From Alphaproteobacteria bacterium (lineage in GTDB: Bacteria > Pseudomonadota > Alphaproteobacteria > Rhodobacterales > Rhodobacteraceae): a DNA stretch of 64,000 nucleotides. The DNA lies in NCBI GenBank assembly GCA_030429495.1, contig JAUIFH010000003.1:62001-126000 (forward strand). Reading direction: 5' to 3'. Position 1 is the stretch's first letter, and each line of letters begins with the position of its first letter. Below the pieces are notes generated by a model. It saw nothing but the letters and a program-made list of their open reading frames with translations, had not been told where the DNA came from and searched no databases. Below, piece by piece: positions 43,586-54,204 of this stretch. Made by a program: the position numbers and the translations under genes.

Positions 43586-45205
43586 ATGAAGGAACGCCTA
43601 TACCTCTACGACACGACCCTCCGCGACGGTCAGCAGACGCAGGGCGTCCAGTTCTCCGTCCCCGAAAAGCGCCAGATCGCGGAGGCGCTCGACGCGCTCG
43701 GGATCGACCATATCGAGGGCGGCTGGCCCGGCGCCAACCCGACCGACAGCGAGTTCTTCGAGAGCCGCCCCGCGACCCGCGCCACCTTAACAGCCTTCGG
43801 CATGACCAAGCGATCCGGCCGCTCGGCCGAAAACGACGATGTCCTTGCCGCGGTCCTGAACGCGAACACGCCGTCCGTCTGCCTCGTCGGAAAGACCCAC
43901 GATTTCCACGTCACCACCGCGCTTGGCATCACGCTGGAGGAGAACGTCGAGAACATCCGCACCTCCTTCGCCCACCTAGTCGCGCAGGGCCGCGAGGCGC
44001 TTTTCGACGCGGAGCATTTCTTCGACGGCTACAAGGCCAACCCGGACTACGCGCTGGAATGCGTCATGGCCGCCTACAAGGCCGGTGCCCGCTGGATCGT
44101 CCTCTGCGACACCAATGGCGGCACATTGCCGGCAGAGGTCGGCCGCATCACCGCCGAGGTTATCGCCGCCGGCATCCCCGGCGACCATGTCGCAATCCAC
44201 ACCCATGACGACACCGGCAACGCGGTCGCGGCAAGCCTTGCCGCCGTCGATGCCGGTGCGCGCCAGATTCAGGGCACGTTGAACGGGTTAGGCGAGCGCT
44301 GCGGCAATGCCAACCTCACCTCGCTCATCCCGACGCTCCTCCTGAAGGAACCCTATGTGAGCCGCTATGAGACCGGCGTGACGAAAGAGGCACTGAAGGG
44401 CCTGACGCGGGCCAGCCGGATGCTGGATGATATCCTCAACCGCGTGCCGCTGCGATCGGCGGCCTATGTCGGAGCATCCGCCTTCGCGCACAAGGCGGGG
44501 CTTCATGCGAGTGCGATCCTGAAGGATCCCGCGACCTACGAACATATCGAACCCGCGCTGGTCGGCAACAGCCGCATCATTCCGATGTCGAACCAGGCCG
44601 GGCAGTCGAACTTGCGCATGCGCCTTGCCGCCGCCGGGATCGAGGTCGGCGCGAAGGACCCGGCCCTTGCGCGCATCCTGGAAGTGATCAAGGAACGCGA
44701 GGATATGGGCTATGCCTATGATGGCGCACAGGCCTCGTTCGAACTGGTCGCGCGCCGCGAACTCGGACTGCTGCCGGCGTTCTTCGAGGTCAAGCGCTAC
44801 CGGGTGACAGTCGAGCGGCGGAAGAACAAGCGCGACCGGATGGTGACCTTGTCCGAGGCCGTCGTCGTCGTGAAGATCGGCGGCGAGAAGAAGCTTTCTG
44901 TCTCGGAATCGATGGATGAAACCGGCTCCGACCGTGGCCCGGTCAATGCGTTGTCGAAGGCGCTCGCCAAGGACCTTGGGCCGTATCAGTCGCATATCGA
45001 CGACATGAAACTCGTCGATTTCAAGGTGCGGATCACGCAAGGCGGCACCGAGGCGGTGACCCGCGTCATCATCGACAGCGAGGACAGCGAAGGTCATCGC
45101 TGGTCGACGGTCGGCGTCAGCCCGAACATTGTCGATGCCTCCTTCGAGGCGCTTCTCGACGCGATCACGTGGAAGCTGGTCCGCGACGGGGCCGCACCGG
45201 CATGA
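43586..45205 (+). CDS. cimA: citramalate synthase
   Basis: LYDTTLRDGQQTQGVQFSVPEKRQIAEALDALGIDHIEGGWPGANPTD; HTHDDTGNAVAASLAAVDAGARQIQGTLNGLGERCGNANL. Confidence 0.94.
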   Translation: MKERLYLYDTTLRDGQQTQGVQFSVPEKRQIAEALDALGIDHIEGGWPGANPTDSEFFESRPATRATLTAFGMTKRSGRSAENDDVLAAVLNANTPSVCLVGKTHDFHVTTALGITLEENVENIRTSFAHLVAQGREALFDAEHFFDGYKANPDYALECVMAAYKAGARWIVLCDTNGGTLPAEVGRITAEVIAAGIPGDHVAIHTHDDTGNAVAASLAAVDAGARQIQGTLNGLGERCGNANLTSLIPTLLLKEPYVSRYETGVTKEALKGLTRASRMLDDILNRVPLRSAAYVGASAFAHKAGLHASAILKDPATYEHIEPALVGNSRIIPMSNQAGQSNLRMRLAAAGIEVGAKDPALARILEVIKEREDMGYAYDGAQASFELVARRELGLLPAFFEVKRYRVTVERRKNKRDRMVTLSEAVVVVKIGGEKKLSVSESMDETGSDRGPVNALSKALAKDLGPYQSHIDDMKLVDFKVRITQGGTEAVTRVIIDSEDSEGHRWSTVGVSPNIVDASFEALLDAITWKLVRDGAAPA

Positions 45206-45972
45206 GCCTCGCCGCCTGCGCCGATCTGGTTCACGCGGGCGACCCGGATCGCTTCGCCGCCGCCATGGCAACGCCGGTCGCGGCGCGGGACCGGCTCTGG
45301 CCGCTCTATGCTGCCAATCTGGAGATCGCGCGCGCGCCCTGGGCCTCGACCGAACCCATGGTGGCCGAGATGCGGCTGCAATGGTGGATCGACACGATCG
45401 GCGCGCTTGCGGAGGGTGGCGAGCGCCTCGGTCACGCTGTGACCGAGGCGCTGGCACCGATGCTCGCCTCGGACCCCGGCCTTGCGCCCCTCCTGACCGG
45501 TATCGCCGAGGCGCGGCGCTGGGATTGCTGGCACGAACCCTTCGCCGACCGCGCGGAATTCGACGCCTATCTCGATGCGACCGCCGGCAACCTGATGTGG
45601 GCGGCCGCCCGCGCGCTCGGCGCGGAGGCCGCGATCGAACCCCTGATCCGCGACTTCGCCTGGGGTGCCGGCCTCGCCACCTTCCTCCGTGCCGCGCCCG
45701 AACTCGCGGCCCGGGGCCGCGCGCCCTTCCTCGACGCTGGCCCCAAAGCACTCCGCACGCTCGCGGCCGAAGGTCGCGCCCGCATCGCCCGCGCGCGGCA
45801 CGCCGCCATCCCCCCTGCGGCCCGCCCGGCGCTCTGGACGGGCGCGACGGCCCCTGCGCTCCTCGCCCTTGCCGAACGCGATCCCGTCCGGATCATGGAA
45901 GGAACGCTCACCCTGTCTGACTTCCGGCGGAAATGGGCGCTGCTCTCGCGCGTGCTCACCGGCCGGATCTGA
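45202..45972 (+). CDS. squalene/phytoene synthase family protein
   Basis: RLWPLYAANLEIARAPWASTEPMVAEMRLQWWIDTI; ATGA overlap with cimA stop. Confidence 0.82.
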   Translation: MSLAACADLVHAGDPDRFAAAMATPVAARDRLWPLYAANLEIARAPWASTEPMVAEMRLQWWIDTIGALAEGGERLGHAVTEALAPMLASDPGLAPLLTGIAEARRWDCWHEPFADRAEFDAYLDATAGNLMWAAARALGAEAAIEPLIRDFAWGAGLATFLRAAPELAARGRAPFLDAGPKALRTLAAEGRARIARARHAAIPPAARPALWTGATAPALLALAERDPVRIMEGTLTLSDFRRKWALLSRVLTGRI

Positions 45973-45978
45973 CCGCAG

Positions 45979-46047
45979 CTTCATCGTGCCGGAAATACCT
46001 CGGGGGAGTCCCCGCGACGGCGGGGACGGGGGCTGCGCCCCCTGCGC
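45979..46047. repeat. dispersed intergenic element, copy D, with GC hairpins between convergent genes
   Basis: CTTCATCGTGCCGGAAATACCTCGGGG; flanking GTCCCCGC-GACG-GCGGGGAC and GGGGGC-TGC-GCCCCC stems. Confidence 0.6.
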
Positions 46048-46049
46048 GC

Positions 46050-47267
46050 TCAGTCGCGGGGCCGCAGCACCAGCCAGATGAGCGACCCGCCGGCGAGGAC
46101 CAGGAAGGGTAGCATGGCAATATTCACTGCCTGCCATCCGGCAACGACACTGGTTCCCGAACAGTTCATCAGGCCGCCCGAGGCGAGCGAGGCCATGGTC
46201 ACGCCACCGAAGACCACAAGATCGTTGATCCCCTGAATGCGGCCCCGCTCCTCCGGCGCATGGGCCGAGGACAGCAGCGTCGTTGCGCCGATGAAGCCGA
46301 AGTTCCATCCGACGCCGAGGAGGATGAGGGCAACGAAGAATTGCTCCAGCGCCACGCCCGACAGCGCGACGGCCCCGGCTCCGGCAAGGATCACGAGGCC
46401 GATCCCGACGATCTTCGGCGCGCCGAATCGGGCGATGAGGTGGCCGGTGAAGAATGACGGGATGAACATCGCGAGCACATGGGCCGACACGATATCTGCC
46501 GCGTCGCCCTTGTCGAAGCCGCAGCCGACGACGGCAAGCGGCGTCGATGTCATCACGAGGTTCATCAGTGCATAGCTGACCATGGCGCAGATCATCGCCA
46601 CGACGATGGTCGGATCGCGCAGCATTTCAGCGCGACTCCGCCCGGAACTCGACCCTTCTGCCGGGCGTGGCGGGCGCGGGATGTCCAGGAAAAGAAACAG
46701 ACCCGCCCCGACGAAGTTTATCACGATCACCCCAAGATAGGTCCCCAGAAACGCGACCGGCATCGCTTCGGCCGTGACCTTGACCAGCTGCGGTCCGATG
46801 ATGGCCGAGGCAAGCCCGCCTGCCATGACCCAGGAAATCGCCTTCGGGCGGAACGCTTCGGTCGCTGTATCGGCGGCCGCGAAGCGGTAGAAGCCCTGCG
46901 CCGACATGTAGATGCCGGTCAGGAGCGAGCCGAGCAGAAAGAGCGGAAACGACCCGTACCACAGCCCGAGCGCCCCAACTGCCCCGCCCGCCGCGCCGCC
47001 GCTCGTCCCGATCCAGAACCCGGCGCGGCGGCCGAACCGGCCCATCAGCGAGGAAAGCGGCGTCGCGGTGAGCATCGAGCCGAGCACGATCATCGAGATC
47101 GGCAGCGTCGCCCAGCACGGGTTTGGCGAGAGCATCTGGCCCGCCAGCCCGCCCACGGTGAAGATCATCGGCATCTGCGCGCCGAGGATCGCCTGGGCGA
47201 GGATCAGCACGACGACATTGCGCCGCGCACGATGGGAATAGTCGGGCAGGGGGGCGGTAACTTCCAT
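46050..47267 (-). CDS. MFS transporter
   Basis: 12-TM-like; LSSLMGRFGRRAGFWIGT; LLGVGWNFGFIGATTLLSSAHAPEERGRIQGINDLV. Confidence 0.9.
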   Translation of the reverse strand: MEVTAPLPDYSHRARRNVVVLILAQAILGAQMPMIFTVGGLAGQMLSPNPCWATLPISMIVLGSMLTATPLSSLMGRFGRRAGFWIGTSGGAAGGAVGALGLWYGSFPLFLLGSLLTGIYMSAQGFYRFAAADTATEAFRPKAISWVMAGGLASAIIGPQLVKVTAEAMPVAFLGTYLGVIVINFVGAGLFLFLDIPRPPRPAEGSSSGRSRAEMLRDPTIVVAMICAMVSYALMNLVMTSTPLAVVGCGFDKGDAADIVSAHVLAMFIPSFFTGHLIARFGAPKIVGIGLVILAGAGAVALSGVALEQFFVALILLGVGWNFGFIGATTLLSSAHAPEERGRIQGINDLVVFGGVTMASLASGGLMNCSGTSVVAGWQAVNIAMLPFLVLAGGSLIWLVLRPRD

Positions 47268-47343
47268 TCCGCCTGCCTAGTCCGGCCCGGCGCGCTTCGG
47301 CAAGCGCTTCGTTGTCACAGGTACAATTGCCGTGGCGCGCCGC

Positions 47344-47961
47344 TCATGCGTCGGGCGGAACAAGGCCGAGACCGCGGAGGTAGATGCCGATCCCCGCCTC
47401 CAGCAACTCCTCGGGCGGGAAGGGCGCCCGCGCGCCCGGCGTCCCGCGCGAGAACAGCTCCACCACGCCGTGGCTCATGGCCCAGACATGGGCGGAGAAC
47501 ATTGCGGCCGGCGGTCGGCGATCCGCCGGAATATGCTTCGACAGCGCCTCTGCGGCGCGGGTGAAGACCTGCCGCGCACGCTCCGATGCTCGCGCCAGTT
47601 CCGGCCCGGTATTGAGCGATATGCCGCTTTCGAACATTGCCATGTAGTGGCCGGGGAATTTGCGTGCGAACGCCAGATAGGCACGCCCCGTCGACTCGAA
47701 CGCCGCCAGAGCGGTCGGCCGGCCGCCGTCATAGGCATGTTCCATCAGGTCCGCGAATATCTCGAAGCCCTGCCGCGCGCATTCCGCGATCAGGTCCTCG
47801 CGCCCGGCAAAGTGGCGATAGACAGCCGCCGGCGTGACGCCGGCCGCTTTCGCCGCGTCCGAGAGCGTGAAGCCCTGAGGGCTTTTCTCCGCGATCAGGT
47901 CAAGCGTCGCCTCGACAAGCGCCTGACGAAGATTGCCATGATGGTAGCCGCGTTTAGCCAT
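47344..47961 (-). CDS. TetR/AcrR family transcriptional regulator
   Basis: [55 protein letters not shown]; overlaps ppk2 stop. Confidence 0.93.
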   Translation of the reverse strand: MAKRGYHHGNLRQALVEATLDLIAEKSPQGFTLSDAAKAAGVTPAAVYRHFAGREDLIAECARQGFEIFADLMEHAYDGGRPTALAAFESTGRAYLAFARKFPGHYMAMFESGISLNTGPELARASERARQVFTRAAEALSKHIPADRRPPAAMFSAHVWAMSHGVVELFSRGTPGARAPFPPEELLEAGIGIYLRGLGLVPPDA

Positions 47962-48850
47962 CCAGAAGGCCCGGCCCGCCGCACATCCTGTCGTCTGCCT
48001 TGCCGATCGCTTCGCGGTCCTTGCCCGCGTAGTCCACGGCGTTCAAAACCGTCTGGATCGCCGCGATGCGCGCGCGCTTCTTGTCGTCGGCGCGGATCAC
48101 CGTCCACGGCGCGTGATCGGAATGACTCGCTTCAAGCGTCTCGCGGATCGCCGCGGTATATTCGTCCCATTTCTTCAGGCCCTCGACGTCGATCCAGCTG
48201 AGTTTCCATTGCTTCAGGGGGTCTTTCTCCCGCGCAAGGAACCGGCGCAGCTGTTCGGCGCGGCCGACATTGAGCCAGAGTTTCACCAGCGTGATGCCCT
48301 CGTCGACGATCATCTTCTCGAATTCCGGCAACTGGCGGAAGAACAGCTTGCGCTGCTCGGGCGTGCAGAAACCGAAGACATGTTCGACGACGCCCCGGTT
48401 GTACCAGGACCGGTCGAAAAGCGCGATTTCGCCCGCCGCCGGCAGCCAGTCGATGTAGCGCTGGAAGTACCACTGCGTCGCTTCGCGCTCGGTCGGCTTC
48501 GGGAGGGCAACGATATAGGCATTGCGGGGATTGAGGTTCTCGCGCATCCGCTCGATCGCGCCGCCCTTTCCGGCGGCGTCGCGGCCCTCGAAGACAACGC
48601 AAAGCCGCTTGCCGCCGCCGCGCAGGTCGTGGAGCATCTTCACCAGCTCGACCTGCAGCTTCTCCATCTGTTTGTCGTAGTCCTTGCCCTTCATCTCGGC
48701 GTCGTAGGGATAGGTTTCCGACAGGATGTCGTCCTTCCCACCCGTCTCGATGGCCTTTCGGATCGCCGCCGGCGCGCCGGTTTCAAGGTACTTGGTGATG
48801 TCGCCCACGAAGGGGATCGCCTGCGGCGCGGACGCCTTTGATTTTGCCAT
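47954..48850 (-). CDS. ppk2: polyphosphate kinase 2
   Basis: [79 protein letters not shown]. Confidence 0.96.
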   Translation of the reverse strand: MAKSKASAPQAIPFVGDITKYLETGAPAAIRKAIETGGKDDILSETYPYDAEMKGKDYDKQMEKLQVELVKMLHDLRGGGKRLCVVFEGRDAAGKGGAIERMRENLNPRNAYIVALPKPTEREATQWYFQRYIDWLPAAGEIALFDRSWYNRGVVEHVFGFCTPEQRKLFFRQLPEFEKMIVDEGITLVKLWLNVGRAEQLRRFLAREKDPLKQWKLSWIDVEGLKKWDEYTAAIRETLEASHSDHAPWTVIRADDKKRARIAAIQTVLNAVDYAGKDREAIGKADDRMCGGPGLLDG

Positions 48851-48936
48851 CGGAATGCCTCCACTGATACGTGTCTCAGTATGGCGATTGCGCGGGCGCG
48901 TTCAATCGCGCAGCACCGCCTCGGCCACCCGGTCTG

Positions 48937-49875
48937 CTATCCCCTCAGATCGGTGGTTTCCTTGCCGATCCGCTCCATCTCGAACGGAGTCGTGAGGTAG
49001 ATTTCGCTGATCCAGTTGCCGTAGAGCAGATGCGCATGGCTGCGCCAGCGGTTGAGCGGCTGGCGGCCCGGATCGTCATCGGGATAGTAGTTCATCGGCA
49101 CATTGATCGACGTTCCGCTGGCGATGTCGCGGTCGTATTCTTCCTTCAGCGTGCCGCTGTCATATTCGAAATGGTTGAAGATGTAGAGCGACCGCCGGCC
49201 CGGGTCCTCGACAAGGCAAGGGCCAACCTCGTCCGAGCCGAGCAGCGTGCGCAGACCCGGCGCGGCGTCAATTTCATCCTGCCGCATCTCGGTCCAGCGG
49301 CTGACCGGGATGACGAAATCGTCGGAAAAGCCCCGCAGATATGGCGATGCGGCCGCAAGATTGCGGTGCCGGAAGCAGCCGAAGGCCTTGTGGTCCAGCA
49401 TGTGTTTGTTCACGCCGTGGAAGTGATGGATCATCGCCATGCCGCCCCAGCAGACGCCGAAGGTCGAATGAACGTTGGTCTGGGTCCAGTCCATGACCTC
49501 GCAAAGCTCGTCCCAATAGGTCACTTCCTCGAACGGCAGATGTTCGATCGGGGCGCCGGTGATGATCAGGCCGTCGAACTTCTCGTCCTTCACCTCCTGG
49601 AAGGGGCGGTAGAATTCTTCCATGTGCTCGGCGGCGGTCGTCTTCGTCTGATGCTCGCTCATCCGGATCAGCTGGAAGTCGATCTGGAGCGGTGTCGCGC
49701 CGATCAGCCGGGCGAACTGGTTCTCGGTCTGGATCTTCTTCGGCATCAGGTTGAGAAGCCCGATGCGCAGCGGCCTGATATCCTGATGCGCCGCGCGGTC
49801 CGGCGTCATCACCATCACGCCTTCCTTCGAAAGCGTGTCGAAGGCCGGCAGGGTGCTGGGCAGCGTAATGGGCAT
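48937..49875 (-). CDS. metA: homoserine O-acyltransferase, MetA family
   Basis: [84 protein letters not shown]. Confidence 0.95.
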   Translation of the reverse strand: MPITLPSTLPAFDTLSKEGVMVMTPDRAAHQDIRPLRIGLLNLMPKKIQTENQFARLIGATPLQIDFQLIRMSEHQTKTTAAEHMEEFYRPFQEVKDEKFDGLIITGAPIEHLPFEEVTYWDELCEVMDWTQTNVHSTFGVCWGGMAMIHHFHGVNKHMLDHKAFGCFRHRNLAAASPYLRGFSDDFVIPVSRWTEMRQDEIDAAPGLRTLLGSDEVGPCLVEDPGRRSLYIFNHFEYDSGTLKEEYDRDIASGTSINVPMNYYPDDDPGRQPLNRWRSHAHLLYGNWISEIYLTTPFEMERIGKETTDLRG

Positions 49876-49911
49876 CGGGATACTCCTCATCGAACAGCCG
49901 AGATAGGACGA

Positions 49912-50784
49912 TCAGCCGCGCGCCTCAAGGGCGCGCGCGACGAGGTCTTCGAAATCACCCGGCGAGCGGATGGTGGCCACATCCTCGGCCGTCACGCTGA
50001 CGCCCCAGTTCTGCGCCATCGCTTCGTAGAGCGGCTGGCGGTGGCGCAGCGCGCGTTCGAACATCCAGCGCAGGAAGCCGTCGGGATCGACCTCTGCCTC
50101 GTCCTGTCCGGTTTCCGACAGGTGCTCTGCCCAGCCCGCGCGCAGGAAATCGGGCTGGTAGTACATCGGCTTGGGCGAGGTTCGGGCGCGCCGGATGAGT
50201 TCGGCGGTATGGGCCTCATTCCCGGCGATCCAGACCATCAGCACCGCGTTGGAGAGCGTGCCGAGGACCGGATCGGCAGGATCGGCCGGGTCGACGACCT
50301 CGCAGATCGAACCGCCGGAATCGCAGATGAAATGGTCGTAGCCGTAAAGCGACTGCGCCCGGTCGGCGAAATGCGCGGTGTCGAGAAGCGCGGCGACCTC
50401 CGCCGTCCGGTGCTGATCCTGCCGCCGCATGTATTCATCGAAGGGCAGGCCGCCCTTCGCCGGATCGCCGGGCTTTCCAAGATAGGTGGAAAGCGGCGCG
50501 AGGTTGTTGAAGGTGATGTTGGACGTGATGTGGACACTGTCCGTCATCAGCAATTCGCGCAGAAGCGGCACTTTCATCGCCTCGCGCTTGAAGTTGTCAG
50601 CGATGTGCTCGCCCATGTAGCGGGTGCCGATGCGGTAGTCGATCGAGTAGTGGAACCAGTTCCCGTCCGCGCGCAGCAGGTTCGAGACATGGGTCTTGCC
50701 GAGTCCGGACATCCCGAAAACCAGCACACGCTTACGCGCCGCATCCCGCCATTGCCGTGCCGTTTCGTAGATCATCGTCGCCAT
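49912..50784 (-). CDS. conserved hypothetical P-loop ATPase
   Basis: Walker A VLVFGMSGLGKTHVSN; HFICDSGGSICEVVD. Confidence 0.7.
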   Translation of the reverse strand: MATMIYETARQWRDAARKRVLVFGMSGLGKTHVSNLLRADGNWFHYSIDYRIGTRYMGEHIADNFKREAMKVPLLRELLMTDSVHITSNITFNNLAPLSTYLGKPGDPAKGGLPFDEYMRRQDQHRTAEVAALLDTAHFADRAQSLYGYDHFICDSGGSICEVVDPADPADPVLGTLSNAVLMVWIAGNEAHTAELIRRARTSPKPMYYQPDFLRAGWAEHLSETGQDEAEVDPDGFLRWMFERALRHRQPLYEAMAQNWGVSVTAEDVATIRSPGDFEDLVARALEARG

Positions 50785-50855
50785 CCCGCATTGTCGTGAC
50801 CGCTCCTAACGGCAAGCCGACGGAATTTCACGCGAATTCTGCGCCACAAACGCAA

Positions 50856-50880
50856 ACGGCCCCGCCTGTGGCGGGGCCGT
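50856..50880 (-). terminator. terminator-like stem-loop downstream of fadL-type gene
   Basis: ACGGCCCCGCC-TGT-GGCGGGGCCGT perfect 11-bp stem; minus-strand flank GTTTGCGTTTG. Confidence 0.75.
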
Positions 50881-50900
50881 GCAACGCCCGGTGAAGGACT

Positions 50901-51995
50901 TTAGAACGAATAACCGACCCGGATACCGGCGCCGAAACCCTCGTTGTCGGCGAAGTTCGAACCGATCGTGGTTGTCGTCGCATCGCCGATATCGACATAG
51001 CGGATACCGCCGGTGATCTTGACGTTGTCGATCGTATAGGTCGCCGCCGCGCCGATGCTCTTGTAGCCGTCGGTCGGGCCGAGGTTCCCGACGGGCGAGC
51101 CGTCCGTCTTCTCATACCCGAAGAGCAGCGCGCCGGACCATTGTTCGTTGAACTTGCGGCCGACACCGAGGTTGTAGGTGATGGTGTCGGTCGAATAGGA
51201 CACGATCGGCGCGCCCAGGAACGGCGGCGTGATGTCGGTCGCGGTCCAGTCAACCCAGCGGATCGAGCCGAAAAGCAGCGTATTGGCGGCAATGCCCGTC
51301 TGGAACTCGAGGTTCAAGGACTGCGGCAGTTCCACGTCCATCGTGCCGGTCAGCGGGATCGCCGCGAGGCCCGTTTCGGTTGTGTCGAAACTGTGCTCCA
51401 TCTTGGAGTTGTAGGTCAGCGCGACACGGGCAGCGATTTCCGGCTTTTCCCAAGCCACACCAACCACATAGCCGAGCTGGAGATCGGTGTCGGCGGCGAG
51501 GTTGTAGTTGGTGAACGCGGCCGATACCGCCGGCGCGATGATCTGAAGGTCACCCTTGACGGCCTGAGCGCGCAGACCGCCATAGACCGAGAAGTTCGAC
51601 GGCATCTTGTAACGCAGAAGGCCGGTTACAGCCGTGGAACGAACCTTGGCGTTCGAACCCGCGAACGGGTAGGGCGCGGCACTTGCCGGATAGTCGACAT
51701 CGGCTCCGATCGGCTGGTCGATGATTAGCGCAACGTCGAGCTTGTCGCTGAGCGCCCGCTTGTAGCCGAGCGAATAGGTCAGATAGGACGTGGCCATGTC
51801 GCCGCTCGGCAGGGCGCCGCCGAAGACGCCACTCACGGTCGGGCTGAATGAACCGAGCGTGAACTCGGCATATTCGCCCTGCTCGAACAGGATTGCCACG
51901 GATTGCGCGGAGCGCTCCATGCCGCCGGCCACAGCCGACGTCGCGCTGAGGGCGAGTCCCCCCGCCGCCACTAGTAAACGGTTCATTTTTTTCAT
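50901..51995 (-). CDS. OmpP1/FadL/TodX-type outer membrane protein
   Basis: Signal peptide; GGMERSAQSVAILFEQGEYAEFTLGSFSPTVSG; beta-strand-rich; terminal aromatic VGYSF. Confidence 0.87.
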   Translation of the reverse strand: MKKMNRLLVAAGGLALSATSAVAGGMERSAQSVAILFEQGEYAEFTLGSFSPTVSGVFGGALPSGDMATSYLTYSLGYKRALSDKLDVALIIDQPIGADVDYPASAAPYPFAGSNAKVRSTAVTGLLRYKMPSNFSVYGGLRAQAVKGDLQIIAPAVSAAFTNYNLAADTDLQLGYVVGVAWEKPEIAARVALTYNSKMEHSFDTTETGLAAIPLTGTMDVELPQSLNLEFQTGIAANTLLFGSIRWVDWTATDITPPFLGAPIVSYSTDTITYNLGVGRKFNEQWSGALLFGYEKTDGSPVGNLGPTDGYKSIGAAATYTIDNVKITGGIRYVDIGDATTTTIGSNFADNEGFGAGIRVGYSF

Positions 51996-52089
51996 CCCTA
52001 ACGGTAGTGATTGCGACAGTTTTTTTTATTTTAGCCTAGGCGCCGTGTTTCCCGCCCGTCAATCAATGACGTAACGTTCGATAATCCCG

Positions 52090-52980
52090 TCATGTGGATT
52101 TTACGTTACGGAACTCCGATCCGGCGCGGATATTGATCCAGTTCGCCGCGATGATGATGGCGCCGCCGACAAGAACCCAAAGGTCGAGCGGCTCCGAGTA
52201 GAACGCCGTCCCGACGAGCGCGATGACCGGCAGGCGCAGGAAGTCCACCGGTGCCACGACCGATGCCGGCGCGAGGCTCAGGGCCTTCGTCAGGCTGAAA
52301 TGCGCGATCAGGCCGGCAAGGCCCATGACGATCACCCACGGCAGAACCGCGCGCGACGGCAGTGCGACTTGTCCGTCATATCCCGCGCAGATCAGGCCGA
52401 AGAGGGTCTGCATGGTGGCGAGCCAGAACAGGATGCAGATGATTGTCGTCACCCGCGTAAGCCGCTTGGTGACGATCGAGGTGCCGGCGAAACCCACCGC
52501 GCAGAGCAGGGCGGCAAGCAGGCCGACGGACAGCCCGCCCGACCCGAATGGCTGCGCCACGATCAGGATGCCGGTGAAGCCAATCGCAACGGCAAGCAAT
52601 TTTTTCCGGGTGAGTTGCTCGGACAGGAAGAATGGCGCGGACAGCGCGAGGATGAGTGGATTCGAGAACTCAACCGCGAAAAGTTGGGCGAGCGGGATTA
52701 GCGCCAGCGCATAGAGCCAGAGATTCTGCGCGGCGAAATGGATCACATTGCGAAGCGCGTGGAGCTTGAGGTCGGCGGTGCCGATCTCGCGCCAGCGGCC
52801 CGTTGCGGCGGCGACCACGACGACGACGATAACGCCGATCAGTGAGCGGTAGAACATCATCTCGAACGTGTCGAGCGCCCCGCCGATTTCGCGGCCCGAA
52901 ATCGCCAGGAACGAAAACCCGATGATGGAGCCGGTCATCCACAAGGCCCCTGCAAGGGGCCGGTTCTGCTGTTCGCTCAT
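52090..52980 (-). CDS. DMT (EamA) family transporter
   Basis: 10-TM-like; GALWMTGSIIGFSFLAISGREIGGALDTFEMMFYRSLIG; FSLTKALSLAPASVVAPVDFLRLP. Confidence 0.9.
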   Translation of the reverse strand: MSEQQNRPLAGALWMTGSIIGFSFLAISGREIGGALDTFEMMFYRSLIGVIVVVVVAAATGRWREIGTADLKLHALRNVIHFAAQNLWLYALALIPLAQLFAVEFSNPLILALSAPFFLSEQLTRKKLLAVAIGFTGILIVAQPFGSGGLSVGLLAALLCAVGFAGTSIVTKRLTRVTTIICILFWLATMQTLFGLICAGYDGQVALPSRAVLPWVIVMGLAGLIAHFSLTKALSLAPASVVAPVDFLRLPVIALVGTAFYSEPLDLWVLVGGAIIIAANWINIRAGSEFRNVKST

Positions 52981-53206
52981 GTCGGCTCCGCCTCGCCCCA
53001 CGCGCCGGAAGTTGCGTCCATGCTCCGGGTAGCGCGAACGGCGCAGGCATGAAAGGCCGCTGGATCATTGGTGCAGCAGGCCACCGGCGGACCGCGACCG
53101 AAAAGCCGCAGGCCGCGGGAAAATGGCCAATCGCAACTCCTCGCCCCTCGCCTGAGGGCTGCGCGAGCGCCATCTTGGCGGCAGAAGGAAGAAGGGGATA
53201 CGGACC

Positions 53207-54172
53207 ATGACGTTCAAGCCTCCGGCGCCCACGCCCGCCGGGTTGTGGCGGCGCACACCACCGGCGATCTTTCCGCCGATCATGGGATTGTTCGGTCTGG
53301 GCCTTGCCTGGCGGCGTGCGGCAGACACGCTCGCCGTCACCTACGGTCCGGCAGAGGCGATTATCGGCGCGGTCACGCTGCTGTTTCTCTTCGCCTTTCT
53401 TGCCTATCTCGTGAAGACCGCGCGCCGGCCGGCGGTCGTGCTCGAAGATCTGCGCATCCTTCCGGGGCGCGCCGGGATCGGGGCCATGGTTCTGTGCTTC
53501 TATCTGATGTCCATAGCGCTTGAGCCCTACGGGACGGCCGTCGCCCGCGCGATCTTCTTCGGGGGGCTGGGCCTGCACACGCTATTGGTTCTTGTCCTCA
53601 TTTATCGGCTCGCCACCGGGCCCGCCGAACAGCGGCGGGTCACCCCGGTCTGGCATCTGAATTTCGTGGGCTTCATCATCGGCGCGCTGGCCGCGATTCA
53701 GTTCGGCTATTATCTGCTTTGCCTCTCGCTCTTCACCATAACGCTGTTCATCGCGGCCTTTATCTGGGCAGCAAGCGCGGACCAGGGCCTCCGGGAAACC
53801 GTGCCGGCGCCACTCAGGCCGTTGCTTGCCATCCACCTCGCGCCGGCCGCGCTGCTCGGCCTTGTCGCCGGCGCAATGGGATTGACAACCGCCGCGCAGT
53901 TCTTCGCGGCAATCGCCGCGGCCATTCTTCTGTGGCTGGTGATCCGGGCCCGCTGGCTGACCGCGGCCGGGTTCTCGCCGCTTTGGGGCGCGTTCACCTT
54001 TCCGCTTGCAGCCGCGGCCTCACTCTGGCTCACGCTCGGAGGCGTATGGCTTTGGCCGGGCATTGGCGCGCTGGTCGCGGCCACGCTGATGATCCCCGCA
54101 ATCACGTTCCGGGTGCTCCGACTTTGGGCGCGGGGGCAACTGGCCATCAAGACCAACGCCGCCATCGCCTGA
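53207..54172 (+). CDS. TDT/TehA-like transporter family protein
   Basis: RTPPAIFPPIMGLFGLGLAWR; VTPVWHLNFVGFIIGALAAIQFG; polytopic. Confidence 0.75.
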   Translation: MTFKPPAPTPAGLWRRTPPAIFPPIMGLFGLGLAWRRAADTLAVTYGPAEAIIGAVTLLFLFAFLAYLVKTARRPAVVLEDLRILPGRAGIGAMVLCFYLMSIALEPYGTAVARAIFFGGLGLHTLLVLVLIYRLATGPAEQRRVTPVWHLNFVGFIIGALAAIQFGYYLLCLSLFTITLFIAAFIWAASADQGLRETVPAPLRPLLAIHLAPAALLGLVAGAMGLTTAAQFFAAIAAAILLWLVIRARWLTAAGFSPLWGAFTFPLAAAASLWLTLGGVWLWPGIGALVAATLMIPAITFRVLRLWARGQLAIKTNAAIA

Positions 54173-54204
54173 GGCGTTTCGGGCTTCCATTGAAACAGCA
54201 ACGT

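Noticed and set aside
49876-49911. Possible SAM-II type riboswitch upstream of metA
   Set aside because: Only 36 nt separate metA from the upstream gene; too short for the known element.
48871-50799. 642 aa plus-strand ORF opposite metA and the P-loop gene
   Set aside because: Antisense shadow; both minus-strand genes have strong motifs.
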